From: Pedococcus cremeus
Lineage (GTDB): Bacteria; Actinomycetota; Actinomycetes; Actinomycetales; Dermatophilaceae
Reading direction: 5' to 3'
Assembly (NCBI RefSeq): GCF_900111375.1
Contig: NZ_FOHB01000002.1
Location: forward strand, 459,496-523,495
Length of the DNA stretch: 64,000 nucleotides
The notes below the pieces were generated by a model. That model searched no databases, was not told the DNA's origin, and was given only the letters and a program-made list of their open reading frames with translations. This document shows, one piece after another, positions 46,584 through 54,657 of this stretch; position 1 is the stretch's first letter; each line of letters begins with the position of its first letter. The position numbers and the translations under genes are program-made.

Positions 46584-46646
46584 GTTCCCGGTATGCCGCG
46601 AGCCGGGGTCCGCGGCACACCGAACCGTCCGCACGGGGTGCGTGCC

Positions 46647-47150
46647 TCAGAGCACCTCACCCTCGATGACGTCGCCCTCCCCCGGGCCGTCGCCCCCACC
46701 GCCGCGGCCGCCGCGCGGGCCGGTGAAGAAGCCGCCGAGGAGCTTGCGGGCCACCACCTGCTCGAGCACCACGCGGGCGAGCGGGCGGGTGAACGGCAGG
46801 ATGAAGAAGAAGCCGAAGACGTCGGTGACGAAGCCGGGAGTGAGCAGCAGGGTGCCGCCGACCAGCACCAGGGCCGCGTCGGCCAGCTCCTTGCTCGGCA
46901 TCCGGCCGGTGTTGAGGGCCGTCGTGAGGGCCGACCACGCACGAGCGCCCTCGCGTCGCACGAGCCAGGCACCGAGCAGCGACTCCAGCACGAGGAGCAC
47001 CAGGGTCTGCCACCCGCCGATGACCCTGCCCACCGCGATGATGACCGCGATCTCGAGGACCGGGACGACGAGCAGGAGGACGAAGACCACCGCGAGCCAG
47101 CGGGGTCGCCGGCGTCGGGCGAAGGGGGTGCGTCCTACAGCTGGTGCCAT
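46647..47150 (-). CDS. fxsA: FxsA family membrane protein
   Basis: A 167-residue inner-membrane protein with three or four helices (first at about 19-40, LAVVFVLLLVVPVLEIAVI). VPVLEIAVIIAVG, GAWLVRREG and LVLVGGTLLLTPGFVTDVFGFFFILPFTRP are the FxsA signature. In E. coli it relieves F-plasmid exclusion of phage T7; the normal role is unknown. Its C-terminal tail is Gly-rich and acidic. The ATG overlaps the end of ppm1 by 16 bp, so it is the last gene of an lnt-ppm1-fxsA operon. Confidence 0.9.
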   Translation of the reverse strand: MAPAVGRTPFARRRRPRWLAVVFVLLLVVPVLEIAVIIAVGRVIGGWQTLVLLVLESLLGAWLVRREGARAWSALTTALNTGRMPSKELADAALVLVGGTLLLTPGFVTDVFGFFFILPFTRPLARVVLEQVVARKLLGGFFTGPRGGRGGGGDGPGEGDVIEGEVL

Positions 47151-47935
47151 CTCGGCTCCCGGCGCACGAGCGCGCGCAGCTGCTCGGCGCGGTGCTCGAC
47201 GCCCCAGACCGTGATGCGCTGGAGCGACTCGCGCATGATGGCCCCGCTCATCTTGGAGTCGCCGATCTCGCGCTCGACGAACGTGATGGGCACCTCGACC
47301 ACCGTCATGCCCCGCTCGACGGCCCGGCGCGTCAGGTCGGTCTGGAAGGAGTAGCCCTGCGAGGCGACGTTGTCGAGACCGATCCGGCGCAGCGCCTCGG
47401 CGGTGTAGACGCGGTAACCCGCCGTGGCGTCGTTCACCGGCATGCCGAGCAGGACACGGATGTACAGGTTCCCCCCGACCGACAGCGCCTTGCGGTGCAG
47501 CGGCCAGTTGACGACCGAGCCGCCCCGGGTCCAGCGCGACCCGATGACGAGGTCGGCGCCCTGGTCGAGGGCGGCCAGCAGCGCCGGCAGCTGCTCGGGC
47601 TGGTGCGAGCCGTCGGCGTCCATCTCGACGACGGCGTCGTAGCCGCGGTCGAGGGCCCACGCGAAGCCGGCCAGGTAGGCCCGGCCGAGGCCCTCCTTGC
47701 CGGCCCGGTGCACGACGTGCACCTGGGGGTCGGCCTCGGCGAGCTCGTCCGCGACCTGGCCGGTGCCGTCCGGGGAGTTGTCGTCGAGCACCAGCACGTC
47801 GGCCTCGGGCACGGAGTCACGCACCCGGCGCACGACGCCCGGGAGGTTCTCGCGCTCGTTGTACGTCGGGATGCAGACCAGGATCCTGGCCACGGGGCCC
47901 CGCTCGGGGGTGCTGGTGGCGGCGTGCTCAGACAA
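47135..47935 (-). CDS. ppm1: Polyprenol-phosphate mannosyltransferase (dolichol-phosphate mannose synthase-like)
   Basis: A 266-residue GT2 enzyme that transfers mannose from GDP-mannose to polyprenyl phosphate, supplying the membrane mannose donor. Typical blocks are VCIPTYNERENLPGVVRRV, VLVLDDNSPDGTGQ, VVEMDADGSHQPE (DxD) and DATAGYRVYTAEAL. No C-terminal helices, so it is the soluble catalytic form. The start is probably TTG at 47935 with GAGGAAGAGGAAG upstream; it overlaps the lnt end by 8 bp. In mycobacteria Lnt and Ppm are one fused protein; here they are separate but translationally coupled. Confidence 0.93.
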   Translation of the reverse strand: MSEHAATSTPERGPVARILVCIPTYNERENLPGVVRRVRDSVPEADVLVLDDNSPDGTGQVADELAEADPQVHVVHRAGKEGLGRAYLAGFAWALDRGYDAVVEMDADGSHQPEQLPALLAALDQGADLVIGSRWTRGGSVVNWPLHRKALSVGGNLYIRVLLGMPVNDATAGYRVYTAEALRRIGLDNVASQGYSFQTDLTRRAVERGMTVVEVPITFVEREIGDSKMSGAIMRESLQRITVWGVEHRAEQLRALVRREPRWHQL

Positions 47936-49571
47936 CGACGGCTTCCTCTTCCTCTCGGTGCTCGGCCTGAACCCTAGCGGCCCGCCCCCGCCGCTTCCGT
48001 GAGGCGGCGGCGGACAGGGCCACCAGCAGCGCGGCGAGCCCGGCCGCGGTGTACTCCGGCAGGTCGCCGATGCGGTCGGAGACGGTCACCGAGGAGCGGA
48101 CCACCGGGTCGGCCCGGCCGGCGGCCGCGGTGAAGAGCCGCGTCTTGTCCTCGTAGGACCCGTCCGGGTGGATGACGGCGCTGACGCCCACCGTCGACAC
48201 GTGGACCACCGACCGGCCGTGCTCGATGGCGCGCAGCCGCGAGATGGCGAACTGCTGCTCGGACTCGGCGGTGTAGCCGAAGGTCGCGTTGTTGGTCTGG
48301 ACGACGAGGATGCTGTTCTGGCGACTCGGCTGGAGCGTGGCCTCGCGCATCGGGTCGTCGTAGGCGACCTCGAAGCAGATGGTGGGGATCGCCCAGTACG
48401 ACCCACCGGAGCGCAGCGGCACCTCGAACGCGGCCGGGTCGTGGCCGGCCGTGAAGTCGGCCGTCACGAGGTCGACCTTGTCGCTGAAGTGCCGGAAGAA
48501 CGAGCGGTAGGGGATGTACTCCGCGAAGGGCACGGGGTGCTGCTTGACGTAGCGCTCCGGCTCGCCCCCACCGGGGCGGTAGAAGAGGCTCGCGTTCGAC
48601 ACCATGGGCCACGGCTCGCGCAGGACAGCCCCGAGGAGCACCGGCGCCCCGGCCGCCTCGACGGCGGCGCGGATCTCGGCCTCGGCGTCGGGGTTGCGCA
48701 GCGGGTCGATGTCGGAGGCGTTCTCCGGCCACACGACGAGGCTCGGCGGCTCACCGCCTGCCGCCAGCCCGCGCAGCGTCTCCTCCACGTGGTTGTCGAG
48801 CACCTTGCGGCGCTCGGCGTTGAAGTCCAGCCCCGGCCGCGGGACGTTGCCCTGCACGAACATCACCGGCACCGCCTTCCCGTCCGTCGGCGGGGTGCTG
48901 GCCGCGCCGGCCGTGACGGCGAGGGCGGTGAACGCCACGAGGACGGCGGAGAGCACGTATGCCGCCCGAGCCCGTCGCGGTGCGACCCCGCCGACCCGGC
49001 GAAGGGCGATCACCACCGCGGCGTGCAGCAGGGCTCCGAGCGCGGCGACGGCAGCGGTGACCCCGGGAGCGCCGACCCAGGCCGCGAGGTGCGCCAGCGG
49101 GCTGTCCGCCTGGCTGAACGCCAGCCGCGCCCAGGGGAAGCCGCCGAACGGCGTGTGAGAGCGCGCGGTCTCCTGCAGCACCCAGAAGACGGGCACGGCG
49201 GCATACGCCAGTGGCTGGAGGCGCGTGCGCAGCAGCGGCCGCTGGACGGCCGCGGTGAGCGCCGTCATGAGCGCGATGTAGAGGGCCTGCAGCACGCTGA
49301 GCGCCACCCACGGCAGGGCCCCGACGTAGATGCCCGACCACGACAGGGTCGGCAGGAAGAACACCAGGCCGCCGACCAGCCCGATCGCGAGGGCCAGCCG
49401 CCAGGTCGCGCCGAGCACGGCGGCCGACAGCAGCGCGACGCCCACGGGTGCGAGCCACCAGAGGTTGTAGGTGGGGAACGCCAGGGTCAGCGCGACGCCG
49501 GAGGCGACCGCGAGGACGAGCCGGTGGCCGGCGCGCAGCGACGGGCGACGGGCGGCGCGGTCGGAGGGCAC
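47928..49571 (-). CDS. lnt: Apolipoprotein N-acyltransferase
   Basis: A 547-residue membrane enzyme that N-acylates lipoproteins. Several N-terminal helices (about 10-240) precede a nitrilase-type domain (about 250-500); the triad is the Glu in VVWPENASD, the Lys in YVKQHPVPFAEY and the Cys in PTICFEVAYD. Its action is relevant to lipoproteins such as the GH18 protein in this window. Start at GTG 49571: a TACCGT box (49578-49583, reverse) is 6 nt upstream and falls inside the longer frame, so the longer form is unlikely. It ends in an acidic run overlapping ppm1. Confidence 0.93.
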   Translation of the reverse strand: MPSDRAARRPSLRAGHRLVLAVASGVALTLAFPTYNLWWLAPVGVALLSAAVLGATWRLALAIGLVGGLVFFLPTLSWSGIYVGALPWVALSVLQALYIALMTALTAAVQRPLLRTRLQPLAYAAVPVFWVLQETARSHTPFGGFPWARLAFSQADSPLAHLAAWVGAPGVTAAVAALGALLHAAVVIALRRVGGVAPRRARAAYVLSAVLVAFTALAVTAGAASTPPTDGKAVPVMFVQGNVPRPGLDFNAERRKVLDNHVEETLRGLAAGGEPPSLVVWPENASDIDPLRNPDAEAEIRAAVEAAGAPVLLGAVLREPWPMVSNASLFYRPGGGEPERYVKQHPVPFAEYIPYRSFFRHFSDKVDLVTADFTAGHDPAAFEVPLRSGGSYWAIPTICFEVAYDDPMREATLQPSRQNSILVVQTNNATFGYTAESEQQFAISRLRAIEHGRSVVHVSTVGVSAVIHPDGSYEDKTRLFTAAAGRADPVVRSSVTVSDRIGDLPEYTAAGLAALLVALSAAASRKRRGRAARVQAEHREEEEAVVV

Positions 49572-49831
49572 GGCACCACGGTAGGACACCGCACGGCCCG
49601 CGCCGCCGTTGGGACCAGCGGGCCGTCGATCGGGTACCGACGGAACGCTGTTGTCTACTGAGCGCGCGGGCCGTGCGGGCGTCCACCACCATGGTCCTGG
49701 AGCCGGCAGTGGCCGGTTCGGTCCCTGACGGCTGGCTCAGCGGTGGCTGCGCGCGCTAGCCACCGTATGCCGTCGATCCTCCCCTGCCATTGCCGTCCCG
49801 CACCGTGGCGCTCGATGGACGACCGGGCGAC

Positions 49832-49859
49832 AACTTACCGTCACCACACGCCCTGTCAA
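49832..49859 (-). promoter_or_regulatory. Sigma-A type promoter firing toward lnt
   Basis: Reading the reverse strand, TTGACA (49854-49859) and TAAGTT (49832-49837) are 16 bp apart. A transcript would start near 49825 and run about 250 nt before lnt, with no obvious reading frame. Confidence 0.5.
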
Positions 49860-49869
49860 CCCCCCGTTC

Positions 49870-49897
49870 ACCTGCGCGAACGCACGTTCCCGCAGGT
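49870..49897. promoter_or_regulatory. LexA/SOS-box-like dyad
   Basis: CGAAC-GCAC-GTTCC (49877-49890) matches the actinobacterial SOS consensus CGAAC-N4-GTTCG at nine of ten specified bases. It sits inside a longer palindrome: ACCTGCG (49870-49876) pairs with CGCAGGT (49891-49897). Confidence 0.5.
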
Positions 49898-49970
49898 CAG
49901 GCTCGGTGTGAATCACGTTGCCCGACAGTGGATTTCGCGTGTCGTCGGCGTGTCGTCCACGACACGCCGA

Positions 49971-50005
49971 GCCGCCTCGTCCGTTCGGGGGATGGACGAG
50001 GCGGC
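49971..50005 (-). terminator. Hairpin after kal
   Basis: GCCGCCTCGTCC (49971-49982) and GGACGAGGCGGC (49994-50005) are perfectly complementary, with an 11-nt loop. It ends the kamD-kamE-kal transcript. Confidence 0.8.
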
Positions 50006-50025
50006 GTGGCGTGGTCCGGCCGTGT

Positions 50026-50427
50026 TCAGCCGCGCGGCGGGACGACGACGACGCCGCGAGCGGTCGTCGCGACCACGGCCGGGTCCAGGACGTCGGCGGC
50101 GGACTCGCCGCGCTCCGGAGCCCCCCGTCCGACGACGCGCACCTCGAAGTCCATCTCCCGGCTGCGGGTGCCGACGCGCACCAGCCGCGCCTCGATCTCG
50201 ATGACGTCGCCTGCCCGCACCGGGGCCCTGAACTGGACGTCGGAGTAGGACGCGAACAGGCCCTCGTCGCCGTCGGTGCGGATGCACAGCTCGGTGGCGA
50301 CGTCACCGAAGGCGGCCAGGGAGTAGGCGCCGTCGACCAGGTTGCCGGCGTAGTGGGCGTGGCTGTAGGGCACGTAGCGGCGGTGCACGACGCTCAGGCC
50401 GACCTCCGGGGCGTGCGCGCTGGTCAT
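50026..50427 (-). CDS. kal: 3-aminobutyryl-CoA ammonia-lyase
   Basis: A 133-residue hotdog-fold protein. RRYVPYSHAHYAGNLVDGAYSLAAFGDVATEL and YSDVQFRAPVRAGDVIE match Kal of the lysine fermentation pathway, which removes ammonia from L-3-aminobutyryl-CoA to give crotonyl-CoA. Length fits the family. The start overlaps the kamE stop by 4 bp, so it is the last gene of a kamD-kamE-kal operon. Without the neighbours it would be annotated only as a thioesterase-like protein; the context makes Kal likely. Confidence 0.88.
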   Translation of the reverse strand: MTSAHAPEVGLSVVHRRYVPYSHAHYAGNLVDGAYSLAAFGDVATELCIRTDGDEGLFASYSDVQFRAPVRAGDVIEIEARLVRVGTRSREMDFEVRVVGRGAPERGESAADVLDPAVVATTARGVVVVPPRG

Positions 50428-51206
50428 CGCTTCTCCTTGCTGTCGACGAGGGCGTGGACGAGGTAGCTGGCGACCTCACCGGGCGTGGTGCCGCGGCCGA
50501 AGATCCGGTCGACCCCGAGCCGCTGCGCCGTCCCCTCCTCGAAGCGGGGGCCGCCCACGACCAGCAGCGGCACCTTGCCGGCGGGGTACGCCTCGCGGAA
50601 CGCGGCGCTCATCGTCGTGGTGTTGTGGATGTGGGCGTCCTTCTGCGTGACGACCTGGCTGACCATGACCGCGTCGGCCTTCTCGGCCCTGGCCCGCGCC
50701 ACGAGCTCGGGTACGAGCACCTGGGCGCCGAGGTTCACGACCTTGATCTCGTTGTAGTACTCCAGGCCCTTCTCCCCCGCGAACCCCTTGATGTTGAGGA
50801 TCGCGTCGATGCCGACCGTGTGGGCGTCGGTGCCGATGCAGGCGCCCACCACGACCAGCTTGCGCCGCAGCGCCGACTTGATGGCCCGGTTGACCTCCTT
50901 CGGGCTGAGCAGCGGGAACTCCCGCTCGACGACCTCCACCTGGCGCAGGTCGACGAGGTGGTTCACCCGGCCGTAGACGACGAAGAAGGTGAAGTCGGGA
51001 CCCATAGCCTTCGCATGCACGAGCAGGGCCGGGTCGAGTCCCATCTTGGCGGCGAGCTGCAGTGCGGCGCCCTCGGCCCGCTTGTCGTGCGGGACCGGCA
51101 GGGTGAACGAGACCTGCACCATGCCGTCACCGGTGGTGTCGCCGTAGGGGCGCACGATGTCGGGGGTCGGCCTGGCGGACGTCGCCTCGTTCTCCACGGT
51201 CGTCAT
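50424..51206 (-). CDS. kamE: Lysine 5,6-aminomutase beta subunit
   Basis: A 260-residue subunit carrying the cobalamin. The B12 motif DxHxxG is D127-A-H-T-V-G132, followed by the Rossmann core (VMVSQVVTQKDAHIHN, LLVVGGPRFEEG). Together with KamD it moves the 6-amino group of beta-lysine to C5, using adenosylcobalamin and PLP. In the Clostridium enzyme a lysine of this subunit binds PLP; Lys140 and Lys146 near the B12 motif are candidates. The start overlaps the kamD stop by 4 bp. Confidence 0.94.
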   Translation of the reverse strand: MTTVENEATSARPTPDIVRPYGDTTGDGMVQVSFTLPVPHDKRAEGAALQLAAKMGLDPALLVHAKAMGPDFTFFVVYGRVNHLVDLRQVEVVEREFPLLSPKEVNRAIKSALRRKLVVVGACIGTDAHTVGIDAILNIKGFAGEKGLEYYNEIKVVNLGAQVLVPELVARARAEKADAVMVSQVVTQKDAHIHNTTTMSAAFREAYPAGKVPLLVVGGPRFEEGTAQRLGVDRIFGRGTTPGEVASYLVHALVDSKEKR

Positions 51207-52801
51207 CGGGTCTCCCCCGTCTCGAGCAGGGTGGTCGCGGGGTTGTCGTAGCCCGGGGCGCGCCTGACGACGCCGTCGAGGCCCTTGCCCGCGTTGGCCG
51301 GGCGCTTCATCAGGCCGAAGGTGCCGTCGGCGATCGCGGCCAGCAGCGGCGGGTCACCGGCGGAGTCGCTGTCATGGACGATGGTGTCGAGCAGGTCGAC
51401 CGCCTCGGAGAGCACCTGGCGGGCCCGGGTCTGGATGAACCCGTCGCGCGGCGGGTGGAAGTCCTCGGTGAGGCCGCCGGCGGCGTTCATGACGTACCGG
51501 ACGTTCTGCAGCGCCAGGTCGCGGTCGGAGAGGAACGGCGTGACCACGGCCTCGGTCATCATGCCGACGAGCAGGATGCCCTGCCCGGTCATGGCGCCCA
51601 CGAGGTTGAAGAACCCGTCGAGCAGGTAGCCGCGGAAGATGTCGCCGGTCATGTGCTTGGTCGGCGGCATCCACTTCAGCGGGGCGTCCGGGAACAGCTG
51701 TCGGGCCAGCAGGGCGTGCGCGAGCTCCATGCGGAAGCTGTCGGGCAGGTCGGGGTTGATCTCGAAGGCGTGCCCGAGGCCGAGCTGCCAGTCCTCGAGG
51801 CCGGCCTCCTTGGCGAAGTACTCGTTGAGCAGCTGGCTGACCGTGACCGTGTGGGCGGCCTCGACGGCGTCGGCGGTGGTGAGGTAGTTGTCCTCGCCGG
51901 TGTTGATGATGATTCCGGCCCGGGCGTGGATCTGCCGGCTGAACCGCTGGTCGACGAAGGTGCGGATCGGGTTGATGTCGCGGAAGAGGATCCCGTACAT
52001 CGAGTCGTTGAGCATCATGTCGAGCCGCTCGAGCCCGGCCAGTGTGGCGATCTCCGGCATGCACAGCCCGGAGGCGTAGTTCGTGAGCCGGATGTAGCGG
52101 CCGAGCTCCTTGGACGTCTCGTCCAGGGCCGCGCGCATCAGGCGGAAGTTCTCCTGCGTGGCGTACGTGCCGGCATACCCCTCGCGGGTGGCGCCCTCGG
52201 GCACGTAGTCGAGCAGGGACTGGCCTGTCGAGCGGATCACCGCGATGACGTCGGCGCCCTCGCGCGCGGCGGCCTGGGCCTGCGGGATGTCCTCGTAGAT
52301 GTCGCCGGTGGCCACGATGAGGTAGATCCAGGGGCGCTGTTCCGGGTCGCCGTGGCGCTTGACGAGCCGGTCGCGGGTGGTGCGCTGCTTGTCGATGGTG
52401 CGTATGCCGCGGCTCACCTCCCGGCGCGCCGTCGCCTGGGCGCGGGTGGCCTCCCTGCCCTCGGGGAGGCGGAACGAGACCGAGCCGCTCGCGGCCTTCT
52501 GGGCGAGGGTCAGCAGGTCCTCGGCCTCGCCGCGGCGCAGGGCGTCGAAGACCGGCGTGGTGACCCCGTGCTCGAGGCCCACCTGGTCACGGACCTGGTC
52601 GACGAGGTGGTTGACCCACGGCACGCGCTCGTGGTCGGCGCCGCTGAGGCCGGCGAGGCGCAGGGTCGCCCGCTCCACGGAGACAGTGGTGTGGCTCTGG
52701 GCCAGCTTCACGACGGGTTGGCCCGCCTTGCGGGCGAGGGAACGAGCCTTCCGGACCACGGTCGGGTCGAGCTCGAGCAGGGGCTTCATGCGTGGTGACA
52801 C
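51203..52801 (-). CDS. kamD: Lysine 5,6-aminomutase alpha subunit
   Basis: A 532-residue TIM-barrel subunit of the AdoCbl- and PLP-dependent mutase. Blocks such as LDPTVVRKARSLARKAGQPV, WIYLIVATGDIYEDIPQAQAAAREGADVIAVIRSTGQSLLDYVPEG, IRLTNYASGLCMPEIA and AHALLARQLFPDAPLKWMPPTKHMTGD are typical of KamD. GTG at 52801 is the start: TAGTCT (52808-52813, reverse) is 6 nt upstream, so the operon is leaderless; an internal ATG (52789) would lack any ribosome site. It heads kamD-kamE-kal. Confidence 0.95.
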   Translation of the reverse strand: MSPRMKPLLELDPTVVRKARSLARKAGQPVVKLAQSHTTVSVERATLRLAGLSGADHERVPWVNHLVDQVRDQVGLEHGVTTPVFDALRRGEAEDLLTLAQKAASGSVSFRLPEGREATRAQATARREVSRGIRTIDKQRTTRDRLVKRHGDPEQRPWIYLIVATGDIYEDIPQAQAAAREGADVIAVIRSTGQSLLDYVPEGATREGYAGTYATQENFRLMRAALDETSKELGRYIRLTNYASGLCMPEIATLAGLERLDMMLNDSMYGILFRDINPIRTFVDQRFSRQIHARAGIIINTGEDNYLTTADAVEAAHTVTVSQLLNEYFAKEAGLEDWQLGLGHAFEINPDLPDSFRMELAHALLARQLFPDAPLKWMPPTKHMTGDIFRGYLLDGFFNLVGAMTGQGILLVGMMTEAVVTPFLSDRDLALQNVRYVMNAAGGLTEDFHPPRDGFIQTRARQVLSEAVDLLDTIVHDSDSAGDPPLLAAIADGTFGLMKRPANAGKGLDGVVRRAPGYDNPATTLLETGETR

Positions 52802-52807
52802 TTTCTG

Positions 52808-52813
52808 AGACTA
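52808..52813 (-). promoter_or_regulatory. -10 box of the kamD-kamE-kal operon
   Basis: TAGTCT on the reverse strand, 6 nt from the GTG. It lies in the 100-bp gap after the amidohydrolase gene, so the lysine operon does not depend on read-through from that gene. Confidence 0.65.
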
Positions 52814-52901
52814 GCAGCGTCATGACGGCGATCTTGCGGTGGCAGCAGCGTTTCACCGGAAGATCGCCGGTCCCAGGACCGTCGCGCCGGTCGGCCCGAG
52901 G

Positions 52902-54515
52902 TCAGGCGGCGAACGCCCCCGCGTCGTGGACGGTGCGCCCGCGGACCACCGTGCGCAGCGTGGTCGGCAGCTCGGCGCCCGGGCTGAGGTCCGGCAGGCC
53001 CGGCGTGCCCGAGCGCGGGTCGGTGCTCCACGTCTGGATCCGGTCGTCGGGCGCCTGCACCACGAGGTCTCCGACCTTCCACACCGCGAAGGTGGCCGGC
53101 AGCCCGAGGTCGAGGTAGCCCCGGTCGTCGAACCCGGCCGCCCGCCAGCCGCCCCGGGTGTGCGCCAGGAAGGCCGACCGGGCGGAGACCCGCTGCTCGG
53201 GGGTGTGGTGGTTGACGCAGGCGCGCACCGCCTCCCAGGGCGCGAACGGCGTCACCGGCGAGTCGGACCCCAGGGCCAAGGTCATCCCCGCCGCCAGCAT
53301 CGAGGCGAACGGGTTCATGCCGACGGCGCGCTCGCGGCCCAGCCGCGCGGCATACATGCCCTCTCCCCCGCCCCAGTGGGCGTCGAAGGCCGGCTGCACG
53401 CTGGCGGTGACGCCGAGCGCGACCAGCCGGGCGATGCCGTCGGCGTCGATCATCTCGAGGTGCTCGAGGCGGTGGCGGGCCCGTCGGACGACGTCGCCCC
53501 CCACCAGCTCGGCGGCGGCCTCGATGCCGGCGATGGCCGTGTCGACGCCGGCGTCACCGATGACGTGGAAGCCGGCCTGCAGCCCGGCCAGGGTGCACGC
53601 GGCGACGTGGTCGCGCACCTGCTCGACGGTGAGGTAGCCGTTGCCCCGGTGGTCCGGGACGTCGGCGTAGGGCTCGCGCAGGCACGCGGTGCGCGACCCG
53701 ATCGAGCCGTCGATGTTGAGGTCGCCGGCGAGGCCGTGGGCGCCGAGCGCGGCGGCCACCTCGCGGGCCTCCTGCTCGGTGGAGACCAGCTGCGCCCAGT
53801 AGCCGAGCGTCTGAGGGCCGTCGCCCCGCTCCCCCGCCGCCAGCACGTCGGCGAAGTCGTCGGCGGACGACAGGATCCGTCCGCCGTTCTCGTGCACCAG
53901 CCCGATGCCGGCCGCGGCGGCCGCCCGCAGGGCCAGGTCGATGTCGGAGCGCCGCTGCGCGGGGCTGATCGCGGCGTTGAACGCCTCGCGCGCCACGTGG
54001 TGGGCCTCGCGTGACACCAGGCCGTCGCCCTGCCAGCCCGGCTGGTTCTGGGCACCGCTGGCGGCGGCGAGCGCGGAGGAGATGACGGCCGAGTGGCCGT
54101 CGACCCGCGGCATGTAGACGACGCCCCCGAAGGTGGCGCGGTCGAGCTCGGCCGCCGTGGCCGGCCGGCCCTCGGGCCAGTGACGCTCGTCCCAGTTGGG
54201 AGCGTAGACCGGGCGGCCCTGGTGGGCCCGCGCGGCGTCGGCCACCCGGGACAGGGCAACCGCCAGCGAGGGGGCCCCGGCGACGTCTACCCCGCGCAGC
54301 GCGGCGCCGGTCTGCGACAGGTGGGCGTGCGCGTCGACGAAGGCCGGGGTGACCAGCGCTCCGTCGAGCTCGACGACCTCGTCGACCGAGTCCTCGTGCA
54401 CCCGAGCGGCGTCGTCACCCCCGATCCAGGCGATGGTGCCGCCGTCGACGACCATCGCGTTGGCGAAGGGGTCGATGGGGCTGTAGACGAATCCGCCGCG
54501 GTACAGGGTGGTCAC
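52902..54515 (-). CDS. YtcJ-type amidohydrolase (amidohydrolase 3 family)
   Basis: A 537-residue metal-dependent amidohydrolase. TPAFVDAHAHLSQTG holds the HxH of the metal site; later elements are HENGGRIL, AGFHVIGDAGVDTAI, HRLEHLEMID and LGSDSPVTPF (catalytic Asp). Members hydrolyse N-substituted formamides or cyclic amides; the true substrate is unknown. The start is GTG at 54515, with TAGGGT (54523-54528, reverse) 7 nt upstream. In many Actinobacteria this gene is next to lnt-ppm1-fxsA-rbpA (recollection, not checked); here kamDE-kal lies between. A role in lysine catabolism is possible but unsupported. Confidence 0.87.
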   Translation of the reverse strand: MTTLYRGGFVYSPIDPFANAMVVDGGTIAWIGGDDAARVHEDSVDEVVELDGALVTPAFVDAHAHLSQTGAALRGVDVAGAPSLAVALSRVADAARAHQGRPVYAPNWDERHWPEGRPATAAELDRATFGGVVYMPRVDGHSAVISSALAAASGAQNQPGWQGDGLVSREAHHVAREAFNAAISPAQRRSDIDLALRAAAAAGIGLVHENGGRILSSADDFADVLAAGERGDGPQTLGYWAQLVSTEQEAREVAAALGAHGLAGDLNIDGSIGSRTACLREPYADVPDHRGNGYLTVEQVRDHVAACTLAGLQAGFHVIGDAGVDTAIAGIEAAAELVGGDVVRRARHRLEHLEMIDADGIARLVALGVTASVQPAFDAHWGGGEGMYAARLGRERAVGMNPFASMLAAGMTLALGSDSPVTPFAPWEAVRACVNHHTPEQRVSARSAFLAHTRGGWRAAGFDDRGYLDLGLPATFAVWKVGDLVVQAPDDRIQTWSTDPRSGTPGLPDLSPGAELPTTLRTVVRGRTVHDAGAFAA

Positions 54516-54657
54516 CCGCTGCACCCTAGACGGTGCCGTCCAGGCCCTCGCTCTGGACGTCTCTCCACCACGCTACGCAGCCCGGATGAGCTGCGAGCGC
54601 CCATGAGTGTCCGAAAAGACGACTCGCTCGACAGGGGCCAACGGCGATACTGGCGAG

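Larger units (their letters stand above)
49572..50025. other. 454-bp gap with a reverse promoter and a LexA-like box but no gene
   Basis: Frames here lack codon bias and family features. It contains the lnt -10 box near 49580, a reverse sigma-A type promoter, an SOS-box-like dyad and the terminator of the kal operon. A GTATGCC heptamer is at 49764. Confidence 0.6.

Noticed and set aside
49743..50306. Protein genes in the gap between lnt and kal (both strands)
   Set aside because: Frames overlap kal or lack codon bias, starts and family features; one is antisense to kal.
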